Assembly: GCA_003255065.1 (NCBI GenBank)
Contig: QAOA01005024.1
Location: forward strand, 412,126-476,125
Source of the DNA: Cercis canadensis
Taxonomy: Eukaryota > Streptophyta > Magnoliopsida > Fabales > Fabaceae
Direction of reading: 5' to 3'
DNA length: 64,000 bases
The notes under the pieces were generated by a model that was not told the origin of the DNA, ran no database searches, and was given only the letters and a program-made list of their open reading frames with translations. This document shows, one piece after another, positions 11,726 to 23,805 of the stretch (its first letter is position 1; the number at the start of each line of letters is the position of its first letter). The translations under genes and the position numbers were made by a program.

Positions 11726-13900
11726 CTAAATTTTAAAAATAAAGATATTTTTTGGCCAATTTTTGTTCACTAAGATTGAATTCTTCTCCAAATCAACTTT
11801 TAAAAGTTATTATTTCGGAGAATTATTCTAACTTTCTAAACCTTAGAAGAAAATACCCTAGAGTGCAAGAGGGATAAATTTTCCAAGCAGTGCTTGACCA
11901 TAAAGTGATCAAAATACTTATGTATTATCTTTATATTTGAACATGATAATCACATATATATTATATAAAATGTCTATATATTTTATATATGATAACCACA
12001 TAAAGTTAAAAGTATTTTATATATGTTAACCACATAGGTCAAGCACTTGCTTAGAAATTTTATCCCTTTCACACTTCACTTAAAGGTTTTTTGTTCTATG
12101 ACAGAATAAGTCTCCCTTATTTTATCTTGGGTAAACTATTTCTTAGTTTTAAAATCAAGGAGAAAAGGCATTCAAGTGCTAAGGGAGTTGGAGTTCCAAT
12201 TGTTTGTCACAAAATAAAAAATGACTACGTTACCTATTGATACGTAGTTATTCTGTTTATATATATATATATATATTTATTTATTTTGTTTATATATATA
12301 TTTTGGTATGAATATTTTGTTTATATTTAAATATGATAATCACATCAAACAAAATAATCATATATTTTATATATAATAATTACATATATATATAAAAAAA
12401 AAAAACTACATAATATTGACGAGTATTTTAGCCATTTTACTCTTGTTGCAGTACCTACTTAGAATTTCAATTTGTTTAGTACTTAAAATGTCTTTTTTCT
12501 TTGGTAGTTGAACGTGAGAATAATTTTTCCTTTTATTCTTTCACGGTTCAGATTCCTTACTTTTTAAATCATAAAAGTTTCTGCTACATTCTAAAGCAAA
12601 GGACGCTTAACACAAGCACAAAAATTTCCTTACCATTTTCCCTCTTTTTTTTGTTTTGTTTTTGTTTTTATGTTTTTTGGAGCAAGACAAGAAACTTCCT
12701 TCTAATTTCGAAGTTGTTTACTCAAGCATGAACGCGCAAATTTCACACCTCGCCATTTCTCTATGAAAGCCTCTTCTTGATGCTCTAATCCATGCTCCTT
12801 ATCTTCATCATCTTCCTTCACCTTCACATAGAGCACCAATTCTTCCTCTGGCAGCAAAACGAGCCAAAAACAACAGAAGCGAACAGACCCATTTAGAGTC
12901 GGATCTTGATCTCCCTGTTTCAGAGGTAAAACCCCTTTCACTATTCTTCTTTTCTCTCTCATTGTTGAACAATCTCCACTTATATTTGAAAATAATTGTG
13001 GGAGACTAATTGGTAGAAGCTCTAATCTTTTTTGGGACCAAAATAATTGGATTCATTCTGAACGTACATAATTTAATTTAATTTAATTTTTTTATGAGTT
13101 GAACTAAAAGTCAAAAAGGTTGAGTTTCCTCTCAGTAAATTTTTTTTTTTTTTCTAATTATTGTTGAACATTGACTGTGACTCCCTTTCTTTCCAATATG
13201 AAGTCTTGTACCCAAGGGGAAAAGAGAAGAGAAGAATATGCATGATGCAGTAATCACAATAACTGGTGCACATAGTGAATAGTATAACTTAGGATTTTAG
13301 TGATTTTTTTTTCCCGTAGCTTTTGATTAGGTGGGTTCTAAAATTGATTACTTTATTGGTGATGGTAACTTAAGCACAGCTACTAAAAAAATATGAAATT
13401 AGTTGATTTAGATTTGATTGTACGTTGTAACTTAAACTGTATCTAGACACTAGCAGGGACACAACTACTAATAACTTAAACTGGAGCATTAAAATCCTAT
13501 TTAATGTTACTTGTGTAAACTGGGAATCATTCATTGTTAAATTTTTCTAGAAAATGAAAAGACCGCAGTAGGGGGGATGACATGCTGGTGTGAATATTGT
13601 GAACCATCTTTTCTCTGCTGATACTTGTGATCTCTCTACATGGGAGTTCAGTGATGGTGAATACACTTGAAGAATATAAGTTCAATAAAAGGACATTAAT
13701 GCAGTTCACTATGATTTCACCTAGTTTTTAATATTCAGATTTTACAGTTGGTTTGTTAGTAACAATATGGTTTTGTTGTTTTTGTTAGCCAGACTTAGGA
13801 TCTTCACATTCATTATAGGAATCTTTACTATGTGAAAGTGCAAACATTTAAGTGACTGATAATACCACAAAATAACATCACAATCACCAAGAAGCAGATG
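11040..13900 (+). repeat. Duplicated intergenic block A, copy 2 (upstream of TNL2)
   Basis: Collinear with 480-3137 plus 4107-4260 upstream of TNL1, but without the solo LTR. It has a poly-T tract of about 100 bases (11641-11745) where copy 1 has only a short T run, and (TA)n microsatellites near 12255-12300. The leader-like reading frame recurs at 12760-12925. No supported gene. Confidence 0.75.
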
Positions 13901-14552
13901 CTCTGGATTTTGAACCCAACCTTAAATATGAGTACATGACTTGCTGAGGTATTGCATGTGTTCAAAGGATTGTTTTGTTGTAGGTATATCACTTGTTTCA
14001 GCATATTAAAACCCCATGCCTTGTTTGTATGTAGTCCTGTAGATAAGGAGGAAATGACACCATGAGTACGCTGGAGCTTATCCAATGCTTAAGTTAGGAG
14101 CCACCTCTTGTGAGGAATAGAGAGAATCAATAATAAAGTGTAATCTTTTCCCTTGAAGTGTGTGATAATTCCTCGTATCTAGGAATATTCTCCATAGAGG
14201 AGGATGGGCTTCCTTACTCTATCAATGCCACTGCTACATTGGCTTTTCTTAGTGGTTGATAAAGATTGGGGGCAATGCCCCTAGCTCAACCCAATTTCAA
14301 TTATTTTTTTCAAGTGCAAATAATTATTTGTTAAATTCCTCTAAGAAATGAAAATAATAAAAAATTGAAATTGATTTCGTTAATAGTCATGGCAAAAAGT
14401 CTCATTATAACACACAATAGGTTTAATGAGTCTGTGGTTTGTTCTCTGAATTATAGTTTGTCTCAGATTGTTTTTTGTCAAGTTTCGATTATTTTGCTTC
14501 ATTTTACATGTGATTCTTTTAGTAAATAATATGGTTTTGATGTTGTGGGTAT
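13901..14552. other. TNL2 proximal 5' flank, no gene
   Basis: Contains the paralogous TTGTTGTAGGTATATCAC and GATGTTGT..GGTATATGACT landmarks seen before the other TNLs, so it should hold leader sequence and a 5'-UTR intron. Here the acceptor reads TTGTGGG rather than TTGTAGG, removing the AG present in TNL1 and TNL5. No reading frame is supported. Confidence 0.5.
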
Positions 14553-17500
14553 ATGACTAGTTCAATGGCTCTTGGTGCTGAAGGAGCATCTTCCTCAAAT
14601 TCTTCTTTCAGTTCAACCCCAGAATGGAAATTTCACGTTTTCTTGAGTTTTAGTAGAGAAGACACCCGCAAAAATTTTACAGACTACTTATATAGTACTT
14701 TGCAAACCAAGGGAATCATCACTTTGGATGATGTACAACTTGAGAGAGGAGAAGTTATTTCTGAACAACTCCTTAAAGCCATTGAAGAATCTCTCTCTGC
14801 AATTGTTGTTCTCTCCCCAAAATATGCTTCTTCCACTTGTTGTTTGGATCAGCTCCAGAAAATTCTTGAATGTAGAAAAGTGTTGGGCAGAGAAGTTTTC
14901 CCAGTCTTCTATGATGTAGATCCCTCTGATGTAAGGTACCAAAAGGGAATTTTTGGCGAAGCATTTAAGAAACATGAACGAAGATATACAGAAGACAGGA
15001 TTAAAAGATGGAGAGATGCCTTAAGAGAAGTTGCTGGTTTATCTGGATGGGACTCCAAGAATAGGTAATTAATTTGCCATTGTTTAGATAGTGAAGTAGA
15101 ATTGCAATGTTAAAAATATAAGCCCATAAATCACGTTACAATTTTTGTCCAACAAATTCAACTTAAGAGCTAAGCAGTTGAGCTAGCAAAGTATTGAACC
15201 TATATTCTGAATCTGTCAAGCAGGTGCCATATATATGATAACCTGTATTGGCTCTTTCTTCCTATATTTGATTATAATTCATATTTAACTCTATGCAAGA
15301 TTGTCCTTTTCTTCCTTGTAGGCACCAATCACAACTCATTGAAGAAATTGTTGCTGAACTATGGACAAAAGTGCAAGCTAAATTGCCAGCATATAATGAT
15401 GGACTAGTTGGAATTGATTCAAGGACAGAAGACATGTTATCTCGTTTAGGCAGAGGATCAGAGGATGTTTGTTTTATAGGGATATGGGGCATGGGTGGTG
15501 TAGGAAAGACAACTCTTGCTAGAGTTGTTTATGAGAGAATCCGCAATCAATTTGAAGTTAGTTGCTTTCTTGTGAATGTTAGAGAAATTTCTGGTGAAAG
15601 AGGTCATGGTCTGGTTCAGCTACAAAGAGAACTTCTTTCTCATTTGAAAATAAGAGGCATGGAAATTAAAGATTTATATGAGGGAATGAACACAATTAGA
15701 AGCCATTTCTTCAACAAAAAAGTTCTCCTTGTTCTTGATGATATAAGTGCAATTAGCCAATTAGAGAATTTGGCTGGAAACGAAGAATGGTTTGGTGCCG
15801 GGAGTAGAGTAATAATAACAACTAGAGACAGGCAACTGCTGAAATTGCACAGAGTATCTGAAAAAGAAATCTATAATATTCCATTCTTAAATAGTGATGA
15901 ATCCCTTCAACTCTTTTGTCAGAAAGCCTTTAAAGGTCAACTTGAACAATGTTATCTGGAGTTGTCTAAAAATGTGGTTCAATATGCTGGAGGCCTTCCT
16001 TTGGCACTCGAAAAATTGGGTTCCTATTTCTCTGGAAGAAGTGTATTTGAATGGGAAAATGCGCTGGATAAGATCAGAAAAGTTCCATGTGAAGATATTA
16101 TACGTCCACTGCGAAGAAGCTATGAAGCATTAGATGATATTGAAAAGAATATATTTTTGAGTATAGCCTGTTTCTTTAAGGGGATGGACAAAGTTCAGGT
16201 GACACATATATTGGAGATATGCGATCTTTATCCAACCATTGGAATAAATGTTCTTATTGACAAATTCTTAATAACTGAATATTATGAGCATGGTAAATGG
16301 TGTTTTGGGATGCATAATATGCTTCAAGAAATGGGTAAGAATATTGTTATTCATGAATCTCTTGATAATGTGGGAAAACGTAGTCGATTGTGGTTGAAAG
16401 AAGATATTGATCATGTATTGACCAAAAATAAGGTAAGCACCTGCTTATTGTTGCTGCATTAATGTCATTACATTTTTTTACTTGTGCACCTTGTCAATTT
16501 TGATTGAATTTATACTTTCACTATCATTCCTTGTTATTTACATAACTTTTTTTTTCTTTATTAGGGAACTGAAGTTATGCAAGGCATAGTTCAGGTGTCT
16601 CATGGTCCATATGAAGGTCATTGGGACCCTACTGCATTCTCAAAGATGATCAATCTTAAATTATTGATATTAAGATCTTTGGATCTTCCACTTGGTCTCA
16701 ATTCTCTTTCAGAAGGGTTAAAATATCTTGAATGGGAGGGATTTCCTTTGAAGGAATTGCCTCTTGGGGTTCAACTCAATGAACTTGTTGAGCTTACAAT
16801 GCGTCGTAGTAAAATTAAGCAACTTTGGTTTGGAACAAAGGTAAAGACTCTATACTTTTGATAACTGCTCTTAAAATGTTTGATGTACATTTAGTGTAAG
16901 GCCTTCAAAAGTTGATGATTTTTTTTTTCTGCTTTCTTTGTTTTGAATAGTTTTTTGGAAAGCTGAAGCTCATTGATTTGAAATATTCAAAGGACCTAAT
17001 GCGATTTCCTAGTGTTTCTGGTGTTCCATGTCTTGAACGATTGGTTCTTGAAGGCTGTATAAACCTTGTTGAGGTTCACCAATCTGTTGGATTGCACAAG
17101 AAGCTTATGGTACTGAACTTGAGAAATTGTGTAAATCTTGAAATCCTTCCAAGTAAATTGGAAATGGATTGTCTGAAGGATTTCATTCTTTCAGGTTGTT
17201 CAAAAGTTAAAAAGCTTCCAGAGTTTGGGGACAATATGAAATTTCTGTCAAAGCTTGATCTAAAGGATTGCAAAAATCTTGTTTGCCTTCCAGGATCCAT
17301 TAAAAAGTTGAAATCTCTCAGAATTCTCAATACTTCTGGTTGTTCTAAATTTTCTAGGCTGCCCGAGAATTTGGACGAAAATGAGGCTTTGGAGGAACTT
17401 AATGTGAGTGGAACTGCCATAAGAGAAGTACCTTCCCGCATTGCTCATTTAAAATATCTTAAAAAATTATCTTTTAGTGGACACAAAGTAACAGAATCCA

Positions 17501-18753
17501 ACTCTTCGAGCCTATCTCTCCCCTTTCCATGGATGTTTTGGAGGCGTCCTGTTTCCACAGGCATAATTTTGCCTCCTATGTCAAGCTTTCCCTTTTTGGA
17601 GGAATTAGATTTAAGTTACTGTAATCTTACTGATGAATCACTTCCTGTTGATCTTGGCTGCTTATCATCATTGAGGAAGTTAGATATAAGTGGGAACAAT
17701 TTTATTAATCTACCAGCTAGCTGCATTGCTAATCTTTCTAATCTATATCATCTTAAGTTAGATTGCTGCCAAAGGCTTGAGTCAGTACCTATGCTTCCTC
17801 CTCATATAGAACAGTTATATGGAATAAATTGTACTTCATGGAAACCGTTGTCAGATCCCCAATACCTTTGTTATTTTTTGAAGTCATATCAAAAGGTATG
17901 TTTATCTAGACATACGTGTCTCTCTCTAGTTCTTTCATTTTCTAACACACTTTGACTTTCCTATCCTTAATTATTTAAGAAGAAAATTTTATTGTTACAG
18001 ATGAGATCTCAGTACCAACCTTTCTGGATTGTTCCTGGGAGTGAGATTCCACCATGGTTCAGCAATCAAAATTACTTTCAGCAGGAGTTATGTTCATCAT
18101 TTAATTGGGAAATAATATCTGGAAGTGATTATTCTAGGGAGTGGGATTCCGCCAGAATGCATTTGCCTGGGGCTTGTCATTCAATGATATCAATAATAGT
18201 TGACATCCCACATTGTTGTCTTTCAAGTGAATGGTGGGGAATTGCTGTATGCCTTGTGGTAGAAAATCAGTTTCCTCCTTCTCCTTGGTTTGTTCCTACA
18301 CTTGATTGGATTTGTAAAACCCCCGAAGCAGAATTGCCAGTCTCCTCAGCTTGCTCACATGTGTGCTGGATTAAAGAGTTTAGTGACCCACACTTGTGTA
18401 TTTTATTGTTGAGTGGTGATGATAGAAATATTCAGCAACACCTTAGAGCTGATCAGAACCAAATTCAATTATTATTTTATGCTCAAGCTATTCCTCACGG
18501 ATCTGAGTACTCTAGTTTGTTATACTTGAACATAAGCAAGTGTGGATGCCGTGTGTTATGTAAGGAAGATTTGGAAGTCTGGGGCAAAGAAAGGAGTGAA
18601 CAACAACAAAGTTATAACTTTGAGATCCCTTCCAGCAGTCTCAACAAATGCAGAGTAATAAAAGCCACGGATGGTAATCAATGTTGTGATGGATTTGAGG
18701 GGGAACATGCAACAACATCAAATGCAGAAGCAAAACGAAGAAAACTTGGATGA
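14553..18753 (+). CDS. TNL2: TIR-NBS-LRR-C-JID receptor with altered TIR active site and MHN motif
   Basis: Exons 14553-15064, 15322-16432, 16565-16840, 16951-17895, 18001-18753; about 1198 residues. ATG 14565 matches the start of the paralogs; 14553 is an in-frame ATG created because upstream leader sequence is missing here. NB-ARC is otherwise normal: GMGGVGKTT, VLLVLDDI, SRVIITTRD, GGLPLAL. LRR exon length (945) and C-JID (IPPWFSNQ, EWWGIAVCL) are as in the sisters, with the KRRK tail. The TIR is unusual: FRGEDTR is FSREDTR, one codon is missing in the ITFRDDE region, and WCLDEL is CCLDQL, so the catalytic Glu is Gln and the adjacent conserved Trp is Cys. MHD is MHN (16316-16318). All frames and splice sites are intact, so it is likely expressed but catalytically weak or dead as a TIR. 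Confidence 0.93.
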
Positions 18754-20881
18754 AACATTCTCAGTAAGTCATCATCTACCCTGCTTTTATCTATACTAAT
18801 ATACTGGTAACAACTTGTATTTGTTGTCTTTGGTATCTTTGTGGGGGCACTGCGATTCTTAGTGAACATTTTAACAGAAAGATCTGCCTGAATTTGCAAT
18901 ACGTATTGAATTTGTTATACTTGTGGGGACTGTTAATGTAAACACAGTACAGATCCATCCACTTCACTTTCTAGAGTCAATTTGGGAGATTGTTTCCTTG
19001 TGTTTATTATTTTCCATCTTTCTCTCCAAAAAGGCAATTTTGACCATACTTTTACTACCAAGAAAAAAGGAGAAAATAAATATCATTTTACTTTGAAAGC
19101 ACAGTCCCACTTTTTACAGTGCATCCTATATTTAAGCAGTTTTTCTGTCAGAATATGAGATTAATAGATGAGTTACCATTATATATACAAAGTTTATTTA
19201 TAGGATAAAAAAACAATGATTGACATGCGTGTATGTGGATATAAATATTTAATAATATATGTATGTGTGTATATTTGTGTTTTTATATTTATAGTCCTTG
19301 GAAATTTATCTCTCAGGGATATGCTTCATTTAGACCACTTGATCTTGGGTGTATGTGGTTCTCTGTCAGCTGAAGTGGTTATGGATAGTTATTAGAGATA
19401 CCAAAAATAATTTTTTTTTTTCATACAATATTAGGAATTTCTGGTAGTCACCTTGTTATGATTTTTTAATGTTTTGTTATAAGGAACAGCAATGCTATAC
19501 AAGAAACTAAGAGCTTTCCCAGTGTTTTTCTCTGCTATAATCTGATATAACTGAACTGAGTTGCTATTCAAATGCAGATGGCTGGTCCAATTGCTGCAAG
19601 AACCAATGCATTAACAAATGATGATGCGTTTGGATGCATTAACAGATTGCTGGTTCATTTTCTAAGGTGATAAACAAATGTCAAATGATTTTGGAAGTAG
19701 AGTTATTTTGCAAGCAAGAAACAGTAGATGGTGAAGAGTTATAGAGTAGCTGTGCACACCGTGGACATGGTTGACAGTTTTCTTTTGGTCAAGACGTTTA
19801 GAGTATGCTTTTGCATTTGAAATTATTGGATAAGCTTGAGATTATTACTTCTTTTTTTTAAAAAAAAAAAAAAAAACCTTTTCTTTAGAGGGTTTCTCTT
19901 GTTGCATAGCTATGTAGCTGCAAGAATTCTTTTACAGAGGCGCAGGATTCTGTATTTTCTTTTATTACTTATTCAAGTTATGATTATTTATTGTAATTAA
20001 TAACTTGTGATTATTCTTGAAAATTTTGTGGAGGATTATATGCTTCCATTCACAGGGTGTGTGTATTGCTTATGTGATATTAATAAACGAAAAACAAATT
20101 TTGATTTAATTTTAGTATTTTAAGTTATGACTCTTAAGTTATAACACGAAATTTACAGATTCTAGAGATAGTTTTAGTATTATTCAACGTTTGATAAATT
20201 TGATTCAATTTGATATAAATAAAACTTATATAACTAATTTTGTATTTTTTTATTTTTTATATAAGATTAGATATTGTGTTGAGTATTCTGTAATTACCTG
20301 GAGCTAATTTGAAGTAAGCATGAACAATATTTTACCTGTTATACAGAAAACTAGTAATGGCATTAAGATTAATATATGTTAACAATTAACAAAGGAATAT
20401 AGCAAACAAGAATTTTCTTTGTATTTGCTATTTTATATCGAATTACATTAAACTAAAATACATTATATATAAACAATTAAAGAAAATTTTAATTTTTCAA
20501 TTTCATACCAAACAATTCCCAATAATGTACTACTTAAGAAGTAATTAAAAAATTCTTAATAAATGATCCGCCCGAAAAACGGTGATTGAGAATTTGGGAT
20601 GATGAGAATTACTATAAAAAAAAAAAGTTAAAGAAAATATATTTAAAAACAAAAACAAATAAAATGATTACCATTGGTAATTATTTGATTTTGAGTATTC
20701 ACTTTTTTTGTTTTTGAAATACATTTTTTAACATTTTTTTTTAATTCATGGAAATGGCAGAAACTTTGGCTTTTATAAAGTAGGGAATCTGGATCATCAA
20801 AGATAAAATAGTAATTATATTCGTAACATATTTATCTGAGTGGGAGAAACCAGAGTCAACTTGTTCAAGTTTCGTCTCATC
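18754..20881. other. TNL2 3' flank, no gene
   Basis: AT-rich 3' flank, collinear with the TNL3 3' flank: landmarks ACAGCAATGCTATACAAG near 19486 and ATGGCTGGTCCAAT near 19579 recur at about 34387 and 34512. It holds the 3' UTR region and ends at the hAT insertion site. No coding sequence is supported. Confidence 0.7.
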
Positions 20882-21454
20882 CTCTTCAGTAGGGGTGTTC
20901 ATAACCCGGTGGACCCATGATCACCCGACCGGACCGATCCAATTTATGGCCAATCCAACGGTTGCAGATAAGGGGCGGGCGGAATCGGATGGCTAGGATT
21001 GAATAATTTGGCTTGGACCGGTCGGATCGGTTTTAAGTAAGTGAATCCGAATTAAACCGAACCCGACCGAGTAAGTAAGTCAGGGATTTTTTTCATTCAT
21101 GAAACGGTGCGTTCAATGCTCGTATGTATCTTATTTCGCGAACTCTCGAAGGAGAGAGTTCATTTCTTCATTTGCTCCAGAAAGGCAGAAAGGCAGAAAC
21201 CCACTGAAAGAGGCGATATATGCGAATTGCGAAGTCGCCAATCGCTATCTGCTGGAGGTCTTTCCTCAAATCAGCCTGCACTTCAAACAGGTAAGGTCAT
21301 CAAACATTCTACCCTAGATTGTAGTTTGTATTAGACTGTTAGTGAGTTAGGGTTTGTTTCTATCTCAGACCCTAAATTTTTGGGATTTCTGATTTTTGTG
21401 GGTTTGTTCGTATGTCTCTGTTCTAGGTTTCAGTAGACGTTGGATTTGGATAGT

Positions 21455-21745
21455 GAATACATATACGATAACCTATCTGCTTAGATTTAATTATGGTTTC
21501 CCCAATTTGGAATTTAGGGTTTTTTTCTTGACCTGTTATGTGTGCCTTTTCTCTGTTGTGTTCTTTTCTGGCTTTAGTTGTGCCATGAATACATATACGA
21601 TAACCTATCTGCTTAGATTTAATTATGGTTTCCCCAATTTGGAATTTAGGGTTTTTTTCTTGACCTGTTATGTGTCTTTGCGTATTCACTGTTGTGTTCT
21701 TTTCTGGCTTTAGTTGTGCCATGAATACATATACGATAACCTAAT
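21455..21745 (+). repeat. Tandem repeat inside the hAT (period about 132-136, 2.2 copies)
   Basis: A unit starting GAATACATATACGATAACC begins at 21455, 21587 and 21723. The first two copies are nearly identical apart from a few inserted bases; the third is cut short after about 20 bases. It sits immediately before the first captured CTP synthase exon, in what would be an intron. Confidence 0.85.
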
Positions 21746-21760
21746 TGTTTCTTGTTACAG

Positions 21761-22543
21761 GCCCTGGCAACTTCTGTTTGGTTCATCTCAGCCTGGTACC
21801 TGTTCTTAATGTTGTTGGCGAACAGGTATACTGCACAATTTTTTTTGTCAATGCAACATTTATATACTCTTTATCAGAAATAAACCAGAAATAAACAATT
21901 TATTCTGAAGAGTCAAGTATAAAATTCAATATTTGATTCTATCAAAATAAAAATAAAAGTGCAATACTTAGAAATTAACAATCTAGTCTAATTGTTCAAT
22001 ATTTCATTTAAATTGATTGTTCTTTATTTATGTTTCACTAAAAAGAAACTGAGGAGAACATAGCTTTATGAATCCTGTCAACTGTTGTAATCAATTAATT
22101 ATTATCTTTTTAGTACTTAATGAAAAATTTAATCTGTAGAAAACAAAGCCCACTCAACATAGTGTCCGGCAACTTAGAGGATTAGGGTTCACCCCTAATA
22201 TTCTCGCTTGTCGCAGTACAAAGGTGTGTATCTTGCCCTTTTTGCTTTTTTTTTGTTTTTGTTTTTTTTTTGTTTTTTTTCCCCTTTTTGTTGGTTCCTT
22301 GTCATACTGGTTTAAAGATTCTATATATGCTTGTCCTTGACAGGAGCTTGAAGAAAATGTTAAGGCAAAACTTGCTCAATTTTGCCATGTGCCGGTAATT
22401 TGACATAAATGTTAAAAATTTCTCTCTGATTTTCACTTAAGCATTACACATCTTTTCTAAGCAAGCTCTTGTTTTTGCAGTTGACAAACATAGTCACTCT
22501 CTATGATGTTCCAAATATTTGGCACATACCTTTGCTACTAAGA
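21761..22543 (+). pseudogene. Captured CTP synthase fragment (four exons with introns) inside hAT
   Basis: CTP synthase converts UTP to CTP using glutamine or ammonia. Four exons, each with AG and GT borders: 21761-21825 (ending VPVLNVVGEQ), 22140-22223 ([10 protein letters not shown] ... ILACRSTK), 22344-22394 (ELEENVKAKL ... FCHVP), 22481-22543 (LYDVPNIWHIPLLLR). The motif KTKPTQHSV is diagnostic of the C-terminal part of the synthetase (amidoligase) domain. Exon phases fit, so splicing would yield about 87 residues without a stop. The ATP-binding N-terminus and the glutamine amidotransferase domain are absent, so this cannot be an active enzyme. It lies in the same orientation as the transposase and may form part of its 5' leader or a chimeric transcript. 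Confidence 0.9.
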
Positions 22544-23119
22544 GTAAGTAGTTTTATAGTATTTCTGAAACTGTTTTCTGTAGTTGTATTATTATACCAC
22601 ATACCTTTGTTTATTGAATGATTTAATAACTGTAATAGCTTCTTGAATACTCTATAGATAGTTTATTTGATTTTTTCTATTTTCATTTTACTCCAAAAAG
22701 TGATCTAATACCTTCAAGGGTTTGTTCAAAAAACTTATTCTTTATTTGGTGTTTTCCCTCCTCTTTGTGATTTGATGTTTTAGGGATGTTATTCATACTG
22801 AAGCTATAGCTTTATCTTTTCTGTCATCCCATTGATGTTCCTCTAATTTGCAGTGTTGCTATGTTTCATTTGCTGATTTAATTTCTGCATCTACTTACTA
22901 GCTTCAAGACCACAAACTCTGCTAGTAGCTTATGTGACTCCAACTCCAAGGAAACAGCTTCAATTTCACCAAGTTTAGTCACTTTCTCATGTCAGCTACA
23001 AGGTAATGGCACTAATTCGAATTTGGTAGTATAATCTCAGTGAGTATAGAACATTTACTATCAGAATACCTAGGTTACCACTCTTGTAATGCAAAGTAAT
23101 ATTTTATTCATCTTTTCAG

Positions 23120-23223
23120 ATTGTAGATTTTATATCAGTGTTACTAAATGTTGGTAGTGAAGCTGCTGAGAAGAAATTGATTCATCTTGGAGCAGTTCAA
23201 ATAATTATAGAGTTGTTGTTTAA
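23120..23223 (+). pseudogene. Captured SAPS-domain (PP6/SIT4-associated) exon inside hAT
   Basis: One 104-base open exon between an acceptor (TCTTTTCAG) and a donor (AA|gtaagt) encodes IVDFISVLLNVGSEAAEKK, then LIHLGAVQ and IELLF. Plant SAPS proteins, regulatory subunits of PP6-type phosphatases, have the closely similar KIVEFI.VLL..G.EAAEKEL......DLFFEY segment. Only this exon is recognisable. The stretch between it and the CTP synthase exons (about 22900-23010) may hold a further spliced piece (donor after CAGCTACAAG), which I do not recognise. Confidence 0.75.
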
Positions 23224-23805
23224 GTAAGTTTAGTATGCTCTGTTATCTCATTTCAGTAAGTTTAGTATTTTCTGTTATCTTGCAGTTCTGTTCTAAATGT
23301 TACTTGATCTATTTAGTTATAATTATTGCTACACTTTCTGAAGGTTTGCAAACAGAATACTATTCTAATTTTGATTGTCCATGATCTCTAATCTTACAAG
23401 TTTTTTGGAAATAGAATGCATTGATGTGCTTAAGTTTGACTATTGGTTGGCAATTGATGTATATATCTCATTCTTATTGTTTTATTAGGCATCAACTTGT
23501 GGTCTTGCTTTTGTGTCTGGTAATTTTGGTTATGTGTCTGCTAATTCTGACCTGTTTTATTAGGCACACTTACCTGTTTTATGTGTCTGCTAATTCTGGT
23601 TATATTTGTGACATCCTTACTTTATATTTTTCTGTGCAATGCAACAAAGTTGCAAATATATAGGGTCTGTTTTATGTGTTTTATTTCACTGGATTCTTCT
23701 ATTTGTATTGATGTTTAGTTCTGTTTAATTATGGTTTTGCCTTGTGCATAGTTTAATTCTATTTTGTTTTATGTTTCTGGTATGTAAGGCCAAGGACTAC
23801 TGTTA

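Noticed and set aside
12255..12300. TA-rich tract as a possible promoter TATA region
   Set aside because: It is a microsatellite more than 2 kb upstream of TNL2; no supporting start context.
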